A program made the translations under genes and the position numbers. From positions 1 through 64,000 of the forward strand of contig CAICTM010000247.1 in NCBI GenBank assembly GCA_903772945.1: a stretch of 64,000 nucleotides of DNA, read 5' to 3'. The notes under the pieces were generated by a model, which was given only the letters and a program-made list of their open reading frames with translations, did not search any database and was not told where the DNA came from. The stretch comes from Seminavis robusta (taxonomy: Eukaryota > Bacillariophyta > Bacillariophyceae > Naviculales > Naviculaceae). Below are positions 19,207 to 29,154 of the stretch, one piece after another (within the stretch, counting starts at the first letter, position 1; each line of letters starts with the position of its first letter).

Positions 19207-21456
19207 ATGTCGATGTCGTCAATCTTTGTGCTTCTCATGCTTGTTGCTATCAGTACCACTCCACTCCATCGCAGCAGCGGCTTTCTCATTGGCCGTGTAC
19301 GAATAGCGCCTCTACAAACTGGCCTAACAATAAGAAGACTCATGGCTTCCTGCTCATCCTCTTGGGTGGACATTCCACCCGATTCTGACTTTTCGTTGGC
19401 CAACATTCCGTTTGGAGTCTTTTCTGCGACACCAAGAGGTCCCAAACGATGCGCCACGGCCATTGGCAATAAGGTAGTCGACTTGTCGATTCTCCAAGAA
19501 GCGGGATGTTTGGACTCTGTCCCAGGTCTGTCGGCCAATGCCTTTTGTGGACAAGAAACACTCAACGCCTTTGTGGCGCATTCACCACCCGTGTGGAAAG
19601 AGACTCGTCAGAGACTGCAAGAGCTGTTTACCAAAACAAAAGACAATAACAGTAGGGCACTCCACGACAATACACTATTACAAAAAGCAGCCCTTCATGA
19701 CATGGACTGCGTGTCTCTGCACTTGCCACTGGCTGTGGGGGATTACACTGATTTTTATTCGTCGCGGGAACACGCCACCAATGTGGGGACCATGTTCCGT
19801 GGCAAGGACAATGCCTTGCAGCCCAATTGGTTGCATTTGCCCGTCGGATATCATGGCCGATCATCGACGCTACAGGTATCGGGACATGCCGTCCGACGAC
19901 CCTGTGGACAATTACTGCAAAAGGAAGATCCAAAACAGGGCAGTATCTACGGGCCCTGCCAATTGCTGGATTTTGAACTCGAAGTGGCTGCGGTAGTAGG
20001 AGGGCCTGCCAATGCGATAGGACAGGCTCTGACTATGGAACATGCCAAGAGTCGAATCTTTGGATATTGTCTCATGAATGACTGGTCTGCCAGAGACATT
20101 CAGAAATGGGAATATGTTCCACTCGGTCCCTTTACTTCCAAAAACTTTGCAACAACACTCTCTCCTTGGATTGTCACCACATTGGCACTGGAAGAAGGAG
20201 GATTTGCCTGCCCTACATCTGCTACCGAACAAACCAATCCTGTACCACTGCCGTACCTACAGGATCCCAACTATTCATCGTACGATATTCAATTGACCGT
20301 GGCAATTCAATCGGCGTCCATGTCTACCGCTACAACAATTTGTACATCCAACTTTTGTCACCTATATTGGAATCCGGCACAACAATTGGTCCACCATTCC
20401 GTCACGGGGTGTGTCATGAATCCGGGAGATTTGTTGGGCAGCGGGACCATCTCGGGAAGTACACCCAACTCGTTTGGTTCAATGCTCGAATTGAGTTGGA
20501 AAGGAAGTCGTCCCGTGCCATTGTCCGACGCGGAATCCAGAACCTTTTTGCAAGACGGAGACAAGATCATTATGAAAGGGTGGTGTCAAAAGTCCAATAC
20601 TAGTGACTGTGACGACAATCCCCCACGCATTGGCTTTGGAGTGTGTGAAGCTGTCATCTTGCCAGCAACTCCCGTGACAACAGAGCCAATTAACAATCCA
20701 ACAACAACAATAACCTCACAACCTCAGAAGGAACGGTACCAAAACTTTAGGCTCTACGGATACTGGAAATCTTCCTCTACTTGGAGAGTCCGCATGGCAC
20801 TAGCAGCCAAGGGAATCGACTACGAGACTATTCCTGTCAATGTGTTTCAGGGCGAACAAAATGAACCGGCTTACAAGAAGAATGTCAACCCACTGGGCCA
20901 AGTGCCCGTACTGGAATTCACCGACACGCAACAACACTCCAATGACGACAACCACAAGGATGGTGTGATTCGATTGTCCCAGTCCATTGCTATAATCGAA
21001 TTCTTGGATGCCGCCTTTCCGGATCGACGAGCCTTGTTTCCACAGAATGATCCTTTGAAGAAGGCCATTGCCTATCAAATGGTGGAGATCATCAATTCGG
21101 GAACTCAACCCCTCCAGAACATTCCCTTTTTGAAAGGCATTCAAGAACAATCCGAAGAGCGGGTCGTGGCCAATCATGTTGCCAAGAAAGTGATTGAAAA
21201 GGGTCTGTCGGCATTGGAAACTCTAGTGGTGAAACATCATCATGCAACAACAACGGGACAAGGACCATTCTGCTTGGGGACATTTTCGCCATCAGTGGTA
21301 GAGGCATTTCTTGTCCCACAAATGTTCAATGCAAGAGGGCAAGGAGTCGAAGTGGACAAGATTTGCCCGACTTTGGTCAAAATTGACAAGCTGTGTTCGC
21401 AACACACCTGGTTTCAAAAGTCCCATCCGGACCAGCAGCCAGATGCTGGGACCTGA
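19207..21456 (+). CDS. Fused fumarylacetoacetase / maleylacetoacetate isomerase
   Basis: 749 aa, intronless. Residues about 50-500 are a full fumarylacetoacetase: FSLANIPFGVFS, DYTDFYSSREHATNVG with the catalytic His (about 191), NWLHLPVGYHGRSS and MNDWSARDIQ..LGPFTSKNF. A linker rich in Thr/Asn joins residues about 520-749, a zeta-class glutathione-S-transferase fold with the maleylacetoacetate isomerase motif SSSTWRVR and NPLGQVPVLEF..QSIAIIEFLD. The protein should therefore catalyse the last two steps of Phe/Tyr breakdown (maleylacetoacetate to fumarylacetoacetate to fumarate plus acetoacetate). The first 45 residues look like a signal peptide followed by Phe (SSGFLIGR); a second ATG at 19342 would give a cytosolic form. 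All key motifs seem intact. Confidence 0.9.
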   Translation: MSMSSIFVLLMLVAISTTPLHRSSGFLIGRVRIAPLQTGLTIRRLMASCSSSWVDIPPDSDFSLANIPFGVFSATPRGPKRCATAIGNKVVDLSILQEAGCLDSVPGLSANAFCGQETLNAFVAHSPPVWKETRQRLQELFTKTKDNNSRALHDNTLLQKAALHDMDCVSLHLPLAVGDYTDFYSSREHATNVGTMFRGKDNALQPNWLHLPVGYHGRSSTLQVSGHAVRRPCGQLLQKEDPKQGSIYGPCQLLDFELEVAAVVGGPANAIGQALTMEHAKSRIFGYCLMNDWSARDIQKWEYVPLGPFTSKNFATTLSPWIVTTLALEEGGFACPTSATEQTNPVPLPYLQDPNYSSYDIQLTVAIQSASMSTATTICTSNFCHLYWNPAQQLVHHSVTGCVMNPGDLLGSGTISGSTPNSFGSMLELSWKGSRPVPLSDAESRTFLQDGDKIIMKGWCQKSNTSDCDDNPPRIGFGVCEAVILPATPVTTEPINNPTTTITSQPQKERYQNFRLYGYWKSSSTWRVRMALAAKGIDYETIPVNVFQGEQNEPAYKKNVNPLGQVPVLEFTDTQQHSNDDNHKDGVIRLSQSIAIIEFLDAAFPDRRALFPQNDPLKKAIAYQMVEIINSGTQPLQNIPFLKGIQEQSEERVVANHVAKKVIEKGLSALETLVVKHHHATTTGQGPFCLGTFSPSVVEAFLVPQMFNARGQGVEVDKICPTLVKIDKLCSQHTWFQKSHPDQQPDAGT

Positions 21457-22239
21457 GCACGTATAGCATTCAAGCCATTGAATGATCTAAGGATTCCCAA
21501 GTCATCGGTGAATAGCTGGTGGTTGGATACTGTCCGTGCTGACAGTGAACCAAACGGCTGAGCAGATGCATGCATTGTCGCTAAAATGAACCGGAGGAAT
21601 CCCGAACATGGCTCCGGTTGTTGCCTTTGAGGCGGCAGACGTTTCCTAAAGTAGCTTAGCTAGAGAGTTAGACAATTATTGAAATAGCTGCGCTGCCCAT
21701 GATTACGGTACAATCTCAGCAAGCACCCTGTCGCAGGTCACTGGGGCTGCCGTATCCTAGTCAGTGGTTCTTCGCCGAGAAGTTGGAAAACATTGGTTGA
21801 TGAGACTTCAGAGCGGATCGCTAGCGACGCCGTTCAATGTCAGTCCGCTTCACAAGCTTCAAATAAGAACCGCTCGAAAGCTGAGGATTTTTGAGGATTT
21901 ATCCTCGATCCCGCATTGGTCTTGGTCTTCTTGACCATTGAACATCATGATGGATGTGTTCCACCATCTCTCAATGCGTCTTCGTGGTGTTGCCACCCAT
22001 GCATCGGTGCTACCGGTATAAGCTTTGAGGAGGCTAGAGGAAAGTTTGCTCTCCCACTGCTTTTGGTGTATATCCAAGATCCAAGGTGCGACAATCTGCC
22101 AAACTTCCGAGTCTTCTACGTTACCGATCTTTCTCTCTACCGGTACAGGATCAGGATTCGTTCAGTTTGGTTGTCCGCTTTTTGCTTCGATCGGTTGGGT
22201 GATTCGACTCGATCACAACTCAGACTAGTACCCCATTGA
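21457..22239. other. Intergenic, no gene seen
   Basis: Between two plus-strand genes. TACCGGTA palindromes occur at about 22013 and 22139, roughly 100-230 bp before the next gene. Several short frames lack any recognisable domain. Confidence 0.4.
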
Positions 22240-23064
22240 ATGATTCTTCGCAAGTTGCGATCTCTTCTTCCCACCAACATGGCAATTATTGACGAGAAAC
22301 CTGTCAAATTCTTCTGGTCCCATTTACCCAGCCACAAACATGTCAAAGAAAAGCCTGGAGTCATCAAGCTGAAGGTGCCACCAAAAACTCATGTGTGGGA
22401 AAATACAGAAGAAGATGGCTCCTCTATCAACAATAGTCCATTTTACTTCCGCAAAGTTCGGGGTGACTTTGAAGCCACCGTCAAAGTCTCTGCCAAAATG
22501 GATACATGGTTGGACCAATGTGGGATCCTCCTGGAAGAAGCACGTGGAATCTATAGCAAAGTCTCATTGGAATACCATGAACCGCCAGGGGATGATGATG
22601 ATGATGATGGTGCTTTGAGGCATTATGCTTGTTGCTTTGTTCATCCGGAAGAATTTCAGTCCGAGCGGTCTACGACGCCCTACCCGGGACAGTTTCATCT
22701 TGGAGATCCAAGATATAGCCACAAATTGGTGGATACCGTTAGTGGTGGAATCAGCAGCCATAAGATATTATGGCTCAAGCTGGCTCGCTTGGAAGGATAC
22801 ATTGAAGCCAACTACAGCCTCGATGGTAAAGAGTGGCACAAGCTCAAGGCTGCAAGATTCTCCGAAGCAGAAACTCTAAGAATTGGTATCTTTGGTGCTT
22901 CTCCAGGAGGGGGCGAGGGTTTCAAGTGCTCCTTTACGAATTGGGAAGTGGTGGAGGATGACGACTTTAGTGATGCTGATGATATGGAAGAAGTTGATCC
23001 CAAGGATTCCGCTGCTCCCAGCGAAGGCCCACAGGGAGACTCTGACGGTGATTTTTCAGATTGA
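22240..23064 (+). CDS. DUF1349 family protein
   Basis: 274 aa. It contains the beta-sandwich family DUF1349 (PF07081, concanavalin-like): FYFRKVRGDFEATVKVSA, DQCGILLEEARG..KVSLEYH, ILWLKLARLEGYIEANYSLDG and RIGIFGASPGGGEGFKCSF. Members are small cytosolic proteins suspected of binding sugars or regulating metabolism; no catalytic role is established. There is an Asp run near residue 115 and an acidic Ser/Asp-rich tail (about 245-274). A second ATG at 22279 is possible; the longer form adds MILRKLRSLLPT, weakly like a mitochondrial presequence. Confidence 0.75.
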   Translation: MILRKLRSLLPTNMAIIDEKPVKFFWSHLPSHKHVKEKPGVIKLKVPPKTHVWENTEEDGSSINNSPFYFRKVRGDFEATVKVSAKMDTWLDQCGILLEEARGIYSKVSLEYHEPPGDDDDDDGALRHYACCFVHPEEFQSERSTTPYPGQFHLGDPRYSHKLVDTVSGGISSHKILWLKLARLEGYIEANYSLDGKEWHKLKAARFSEAETLRIGIFGASPGGGEGFKCSFTNWEVVEDDDFSDADDMEEVDPKDSAAPSEGPQGDSDGDFSD

Positions 23065-23388
23065 GCCCATGTAGAATTCTTCGGCAAGGTGTCAACACTG
23101 ATGTGGCTGCCACAGGTTGTCAGCACTGTAGACTACCTACAACATCTCTCTCGGAGATCCACTTGGATTCTCATGTGTTTCTAAATTATAAAATTGCCAA
23201 GGCAAGCATTGATTGAATATTGCATGTCTTCGGCTAGTTTGGTATTGCGTGGCCTGCGGATTGCGATGTATGTACGACTGTACAACAGAAAAAGGAGTGT
23301 GTTGATCATTTGCCAAAACTGACCATTTGCTACTGCCAGGAGCGTTTTCGTAAGGTACTTTTTGTGTCTGGTAGCTGATCTTTCTTTC
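23065..23388. other. Intergenic between convergent genes
   Basis: Spacer between the DUF1349 gene and the unknown minus-strand gene; I see nothing notable in it. Confidence 0.4.
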
Positions 23389-24069
23389 CTACCGCCACCG
23401 CCCAACTCGTTGCCACCAGTCCAACTGTCCACTCATATTAACTTTGGGTTTTTCTTCTTCTTGACCTTCCGTTTCCTCGCTTTTCCGTTCCAACTTGAGC
23501 ACTTCTTCCTCTGTCTCGGGCAACGCCGGGCTGATTGGATATTTGTTGCTGACAAAACTGTGATTGTTGACAATGAATCCCACGGCTTGTCGATGGACAA
23601 TGAGCTCCCACCGAGCTGTCTTGGCTTGCTCTCGGTACAAATTGTACTGTTGGGCGTGTTTCAGTACCGCCGGTGATGACAGCGAATGATTTTGTTGATC
23701 GATCAAGGCGTGATACTGATCCAACTCTTGTTGCATGCTGCGAAGTGCCCGAAGGATTTTGTCTCCCTGTTTGCCCAGGGCTTTTCCCATGGTTCCTCTA
23801 ATTTCATCCTCAATAGTTTTAATGTGCATGGAAGGGTCGTGGACATCTCGAATGTGTTCGAGGTACTTGTTGGTCACATCCACATTCTTGACCATCTTGG
23901 CCGAACGCTCCCAAGAATGAGAGTGTTTCGAAGGGCCGGTGATCGACGGAGTCGATGAAGATGACAAAGCATATCGGCCGAGAATCTTGTTGTGATGTAC
24001 AAGCGCCCTCTTGGCGTGGCTTGTAACCTTTCCTCTTATCATCTGTGGAGCTGTCGTCATGGCGGACAT
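23389..24069 (-). CDS. Conserved-looking protein of unknown function
   Basis: 226 aa, intronless, basic N-terminus. The central segment (about 55-125: VDVTNKYLEHIRDVHDPSMH, KTIEDEIRGTMGKALGKQG, LRALRSMQQELDQYH) is highly helical and regular, and the second half (about 140-180) includes YNLYREQAKTARWELIVHRQ. The C-terminus is Glu/Lys-rich. No membrane span, signal peptide or catalytic motif is evident. I do not recognise the family; a helical structural or organellar-associated protein is possible. Starts at 24069 and 24060 (MTTAP) are both possible. Confidence 0.65.
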   Translation of the reverse strand: MSAMTTAPQMIRGKVTSHAKRALVHHNKILGRYALSSSSTPSITGPSKHSHSWERSAKMVKNVDVTNKYLEHIRDVHDPSMHIKTIEDEIRGTMGKALGKQGDKILRALRSMQQELDQYHALIDQQNHSLSSPAVLKHAQQYNLYREQAKTARWELIVHRQAVGFIVNNHSFVSNKYPISPALPETEEEVLKLERKSEETEGQEEEKPKVNMSGQLDWWQRVGRWR

Positions 24070-24283
24070 CGAAAGGGCTTTGGGCTTTTGCCCTTACTTG
24101 TGGTTCCATAGTATCTTGTGTCCAAGACGATCAGAATAAGGCAGTTGAGCGGCTGAGTCAGAGTCATTCCCGAACTTAGTCATGGACGTTTGTTTTGATT
24201 AACCGTAAAATTCGAAATATTTAGCCTCGTCCTCGAATCCGAAACTCTGCTTCCACTTCTGCACACGATCATCATTCTCGACC

Positions 24284-25903
24284 ATGGCGTCTCCAAACAC
24301 CGGAACGAAGCGGGTGTTTGCATCGTCGTCCAACGACAAGGAAAACAATCAGTCGCACAAGCTGATCAAGTGGAATCCAGAGAACAAACCGCCTCCCGAG
24401 TTTCCAGCGGCCAAGTTCAAGTGGAGAGGCAATCCCGAGGAAACCTACAGCGACTGGACCATTGAAATCGTTTGCAACTCGGAGAAGGAAGAGACAGAAA
24501 CCTATCATGCCCACAAGTTCGTCCTAGGATACGGACCCCGAAGTTCGGGATACTTTGCAAAGCTCTTTCAGCATGGACATGCACTCAAGGAATCCGAGTC
24601 CAAGAAAAGTCGAATCGAGCTAGAACCCATCGCAGCACAAGCATTCCCATTGATGCTGGATTTCATTTACTCGCCAGAGAACACGCTCTTTGTTGACACT
24701 CCAAGTGCCACCGCTCTGCACTTTCTCGGAGAATACTTTGAGATACATGCATTGCGTTGGTATGTCATGAAGTACTGCCAAAAGGACATGACAATGGAGA
24801 ACGTCATGACGTACCACGAACATGCCTCGATTTTATCGGACAAGGCCGTGCTGGACCTAGTCGCCGAGTTTCTAGCCAAGAACATTTCAAAAGTTTACCC
24901 CGAATCGACTATCCTGGAACAGCTTCAACTTTCCGTGTTTGTCGAAATGGTCAAGGCACTCCCCAGTGGAATCGTAAGCAGCCAGCGGAACTCCCAACGA
25001 CTCTCCAGACTAGTAGCCGCCAAAATGACGACAATTCACAAGGAATCGACACACAACATAAAGGACGTGTACCCGGACTTTCAGACAATCACGCATGCCA
25101 GTAAAATGCCCACTGTACATCCATCGGTCGCATTGCAATTGTGCCAATTGGAAGATCAATTTCAACAACGTGTGGGCAATGCCCACGAAGTCACGTCGCT
25201 TCACAAACGGTGCATCGCGGCGTTGTCGGAAATCAATTCAAGATATTTCTTGGAAAACACTGACGACAAGGACGAAGAGCGGCTGCTCCAACAAAAGCCT
25301 CAGGTCCTGGTAAATTTGATCCACCAGCTTGTAGCATCCCGCAAGGACACCAGGGACAAGGTTGACGACCTACAGCAACGGCTTCACGAGGCAACCGAGG
25401 AACTTGAAGAAACTGAGGGGGAACGAGACTACGCAGAGCAAGCACAGGAGGAAGCCGAGGCGGAAGTAGCTTCGGCCGAACAAGAAACGGAAGAGGCTCA
25501 GAAAGAACTGGTAGCTGTCAAGGAAGAATTGCGAACACTCCGGGTGTTCATCAAGCGTCTTCGTCCTTTGCCACAGAACGAGGAAAAAGAGAACTTGACA
25601 CTACCTGATGTTATCTGCAAGCACAACCCTCAACTAGCCAACCTGTCGGCGACTCAGCTACAGGATAGTGAGTTCCCTATTTTCTACTACGACCACACCG
25701 CTGATGTGGACGACGATGAAGAAGAAGGAGACGCGGAGGAAGACCCCGCCCATGCTGCCCGTCGAGTCGCGATTCCGGCACCCCTTAGTCCGCACGGGAT
25801 TCTTGCGTTGCAAGCAGTACTGCTTGATCGGTATCAACGTGCTTTTAAAATGCTCACTGGCCAGCTACAAGCCTTGTTGTGCCCTAAGTCGTACGAGACC
25901 TAA
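24284..25903 (+). CDS. BTB/POZ domain protein with coiled coil
   Basis: 539 aa, intronless. Residues about 48-160 form a BTB domain: YSDWTIEIVCNSEK, YHAHKFVLGYGPRSSGYFAK and FPLMLDFIYSPENTLF. A BACK-like helical stretch follows (about 160-240). A long coiled coil lies at about 350-425 (DDLQQRLHEATEELEE, EEAEAEVASAEQETEEAQ), and an acidic patch occurs near 475-495. BTB domains self-associate or recruit CUL3 ubiquitin ligases; without Kelch or MATH domains the partner is unknown. The family is expanded in diatoms. The ATG is the first in frame and directly precedes the conserved part. Confidence 0.82.
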   Translation: MASPNTGTKRVFASSSNDKENNQSHKLIKWNPENKPPPEFPAAKFKWRGNPEETYSDWTIEIVCNSEKEETETYHAHKFVLGYGPRSSGYFAKLFQHGHALKESESKKSRIELEPIAAQAFPLMLDFIYSPENTLFVDTPSATALHFLGEYFEIHALRWYVMKYCQKDMTMENVMTYHEHASILSDKAVLDLVAEFLAKNISKVYPESTILEQLQLSVFVEMVKALPSGIVSSQRNSQRLSRLVAAKMTTIHKESTHNIKDVYPDFQTITHASKMPTVHPSVALQLCQLEDQFQQRVGNAHEVTSLHKRCIAALSEINSRYFLENTDDKDEERLLQQKPQVLVNLIHQLVASRKDTRDKVDDLQQRLHEATEELEETEGERDYAEQAQEEAEAEVASAEQETEEAQKELVAVKEELRTLRVFIKRLRPLPQNEEKENLTLPDVICKHNPQLANLSATQLQDSEFPIFYYDHTADVDDDEEEGDAEEDPAHAARRVAIPAPLSPHGILALQAVLLDRYQRAFKMLTGQLQALLCPKSYET

Positions 25904-26368
25904 AAGCTTTGTCTCCTAGTCTCTCAGCATAATATGGACCGAATAATTCGATCGAATCGAATCGTTCTGCCAATAGTAGCGTGCACCCGAGGCACCCACG
26001 GACTAATCATAATAGATAAAATTGAAAAATGATGTAGATTGAACTTGGGTCAGCACGCGAAAGCTCTGAAGCATGAACAGAAAACACATCTACGTATTCA
26101 AAGTCGTAACGTAAACATACATAGCCAACCAAAAACCACGAGCAAAAAAATCTTCTTCCATTGAATCGAATCGCTTTTGCTGATTGTTAACGTATCACAC
26201 CTCACGAATGCTTTCTTGCATGCACTTATTCGAGTCCTGTACAATTGTTTGGTTTGTGGTTGCGCCAACCAAAGCTGCTTGGTTGTGGCTGGCAAGGAGT
26301 TTCAATCCGCACTACCAAAACGCCGTCTTGAGCAGATTGCTGAATGAATCATTGAATTGAATTGAATT
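25904..26368. other. Intergenic between convergent genes
   Basis: It contains short GAATC/GAATTG repeats (near 25950 and 26350). No gene is seen. Confidence 0.4.
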
Positions 26369-28003
26369 CTACCCCTCTGCAAGTACCGCGGGTGCGGGGT
26401 TTGCCGCAATTTCGGTCGATGCCGGATCCTCTGCAACGTCCGTGGATGCAGGACTGTCCGTGGTCTCTGCTTCCGTGTCAGTGTCGTTGTCTCCTGAATC
26501 TTCCGAAATCACAGATACATCCGTTTTCCGATCCTTTTTCTTGCTGCTCTTGCTCTTTTTCTTTTCCTTCTTTCGTCGACTGCTGCTGTCATCTAAAGTT
26601 TTTGGTTCCTCCTCTTCGTCGTCGTCATCATTGGAGTTTTTGCTGTCGTCCACCAAAAGACTCTCATCAGCCCTTGTCAGTACCGGTGCGGATGCAAAGA
26701 TTGCCGGTTGCGTGGCCCTTCTGGATCGAGGATTTTGTTGTTCCGGAACAGAATCATCCCCCACGGTATCCTCTAGTTGTTTGATTTTCTCTTCTTTTTG
26801 TTTGGTTTTCTTCTTCTCTTCATCCTCCTCATTGTTTCCAGTTGTTTCCGATGTATCGGGCATTCCCTCCTTGACTTTTTTCAGGAGTTCACTATCGGTA
26901 TTGTTTTTCCGTGGAGTCCGATGCCGTTCGCTGTGTCGTCGTTGCTTGGTGCGTCGAACTCCTCTTCTCCCAGTCGCACCACCCGCATTCGGAATGGGCT
27001 TTGTGACATTTTCTGCCAACTCTGCCGAAGCAGCTGCGACTTTGTTCTTGGCGAGGGCGGATGGAAGCGGCGGCGGTGGTGGGGGCGGCGGTGGTTCTAC
27101 GTATTCGTCGTCCGGTCCTGGAACGGGATAGTAATTGGCAAAATCGCCATCCATGGCGTCCAGAATGGGTTCCAGTACTCGTTTCTTGGGATATCGTTTT
27201 CTGACTTTGTATAGAATGTTGATGCAGGCATTTCGGTAGAGAATTCCTGATTTTTTGCATTCGTATTGCTGCCTCGCAATTTTGTCAATACTGTCTTGCC
27301 ATTTTTTAATGTTTGGTTCGTACTGGTCATGGTTGTATTGGTATTTGCGATGATTGGATTCCAAGTTAGCCACTTTGTATTTGCTCATTTCGACAGCCGG
27401 CGCCTTTTCCTTGAGATCGTATCCCAATTGTTTGTTTGTTTTCTTGAGCGATTTGATTCCACTTCTCATGCGTTCATTGGACGATTTGAGCTGTCGAACT
27501 TCGCGTTGCATCTCTTTGATTTCCTTCAATTGTCTCCCAATTGCCGAGACTTCTTCGGGAGGCACGGTTCCGTCTTCTCGTTCGGCTTGGACCTCCAGTT
27601 TGGCCTCTTGGTACATGTCTTCCTTTTCCCATTCCAGCCGTTCCAAGTCCAATCGCAAGCTCTCGTCGACATAGTCGAGTTCATCGTAAATCTCCGCACG
27701 TCGATCGTTGGTCAAGATCCAACACAGCATGAATTTGCGAGCAAATTTCTGCAAGACTCGCGCGGCCGAGTCCAGCTTCTTGTTGGAGACTTCACGCCAG
27801 ACTTGACGAAAGTTCTCCTGTTCCAACTCGTTGGCCAAGTTCACATTGAACGTGATGGGCGTGCTCAAGCGAGGAGGCTCATCGGCAATCAAGCCTTCTT
27901 TGAAGACAATGTTGCGCTTTGGTTTGGGAGGAGCACCTTCCTGCTTCAAAATGCCCTTGGGCATCACAGGTACAACCGGCGTGATGGCGGACGTTCGGAC
28001 CAT
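26369..28003 (-). CDS. Coiled-coil protein with IQ-like motif
   Basis: 544 aa, intronless. An IQ-like helix SAARVLQKFARKFMLCWIL (about 80-98) could bind calmodulin-type proteins. Long charged helices follow (about 110-260, including LKEIKEMQREVRQLKSSNE), then a conserved-looking segment to about 300, a poly-Pro run (about 305-315), and a highly charged, Ser/Glu/Lys-rich disordered C-terminal half. No catalytic domain. A cytoskeletal or basal-body-like structural role is possible but only inferred from composition. Confidence 0.7.
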   Translation of the reverse strand: MVRTSAITPVVPVMPKGILKQEGAPPKPKRNIVFKEGLIADEPPRLSTPITFNVNLANELEQENFRQVWREVSNKKLDSAARVLQKFARKFMLCWILTNDRRAEIYDELDYVDESLRLDLERLEWEKEDMYQEAKLEVQAEREDGTVPPEEVSAIGRQLKEIKEMQREVRQLKSSNERMRSGIKSLKKTNKQLGYDLKEKAPAVEMSKYKVANLESNHRKYQYNHDQYEPNIKKWQDSIDKIARQQYECKKSGILYRNACINILYKVRKRYPKKRVLEPILDAMDGDFANYYPVPGPDDEYVEPPPPPPPPPLPSALAKNKVAAASAELAENVTKPIPNAGGATGRRGVRRTKQRRHSERHRTPRKNNTDSELLKKVKEGMPDTSETTGNNEEDEEKKKTKQKEEKIKQLEDTVGDDSVPEQQNPRSRRATQPAIFASAPVLTRADESLLVDDSKNSNDDDDEEEEPKTLDDSSSRRKKEKKKSKSSKKKDRKTDVSVISEDSGDNDTDTEAETTDSPASTDVAEDPASTEIAANPAPAVLAEG

Positions 28004-29154
28004 GATGACTCAACTGACTGTTTTTCCTTTCTCACTTCACACTGGACTGGATCTACTACTGATTGACGATGGTTGAGTAGCTTACTTGCTCACTTCACTG
28101 AATGATATGGCACAAATACAGTGATCTGTATGCAATGGTATTATGGTGCTATGCAGTTCAAAGATAGCAAACCGCGTAGCCGAGCGATGTTTGCATGGGA
28201 TCTGTTGATGCTGTGCTTCTTTGCCTTTTGGGTTCGCTCGATTGTCCAAGATCCAAAGCAGCTGCCAATTGCCAATAAAGCCTGCGAGGGCAATAATGAC
28301 CCACGTGAACCTTTAAATGCAGAAATTCTTTCTGTGACTACGTTTAAATCCTAACTTGTAAAGGGCACACACCTGTTTGCTCTAATGATGACCTTCAGAG
28401 CTGCTTCACAGCTCCTGCATCACTCCTTCGCGTGCGCCACAAAAAGGTGTCGGTACAGCTATCGGTACCGGACATGAACAAGAGTTCAGAGAGAGGATAA
28501 GGCTAGACTAGGTAGTCAAGATCTATCTCGTATCGGTACCAGTTTGTTCATATGTGTCCCCGCCAGTTGCTTTCGTACCGTACAATGGTACCAATCAATA
28601 AAGCCACCTGCAGGAGCTTGCTTGCAAGGTTCCATCGTTCTCCTTTGGTTGGCTGCGTGCAAACGGTAGCCTGGTCGCTCCTCAAGTGTTTTGGCTGGGT
28701 TATTTGACTAGATGGTACAGCGGAAAGGTGCATGTAAATCTATTCGGAGCTGAACTGGTACATGAGTGAGGGCACGGGCAACTGAATACATGTATGTAAT
28801 CCATTTCTTCTTCCGTAGCTATCATCATGCTCACTTCTTGTTCCTTTTGCATGCAGTGCTTGGCTAGGAGTTGGAAAAGCCCCACCAGTTCAATGCACAT
28901 AATCTCAGCTTTGATTTGAGTTCTTCAACGATGTGTTGTCCTCCCCCGTTTCACAGTTTTCTACTCCCTGCAAGTATTCTACTATAGCTAGTAGTACACC
29001 CTGGCAACCACCTTCACACGGTCTGCTGTGTTTGGCGACCGAGGATCAGCCAGTCTAGATTGGCGTTCACCAGGTTTTCCCCACTTCCTTTTGGCTTTAG
29101 GAGCTCTACGATTGTAGGCCACGCCATTCCTGTTTGTGCAACATTCACGTCGGA
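28004..29154. other. Intergenic, 1.15 kb without a supported gene
   Basis: A 77-codon frame at 28121-28354 has one hydrophobic stretch but no family resemblance, so I do not call it. GGTACCGG-type palindromes cluster at about 28450-28590. Nothing else is recognisable. Confidence 0.4.

Noticed and set aside
26442-27131. 229-codon plus-strand frame antisense to the coiled-coil gene
   Set aside because: Ser/Phe-rich mirror of Glu/Lys-rich coding; no independent support.
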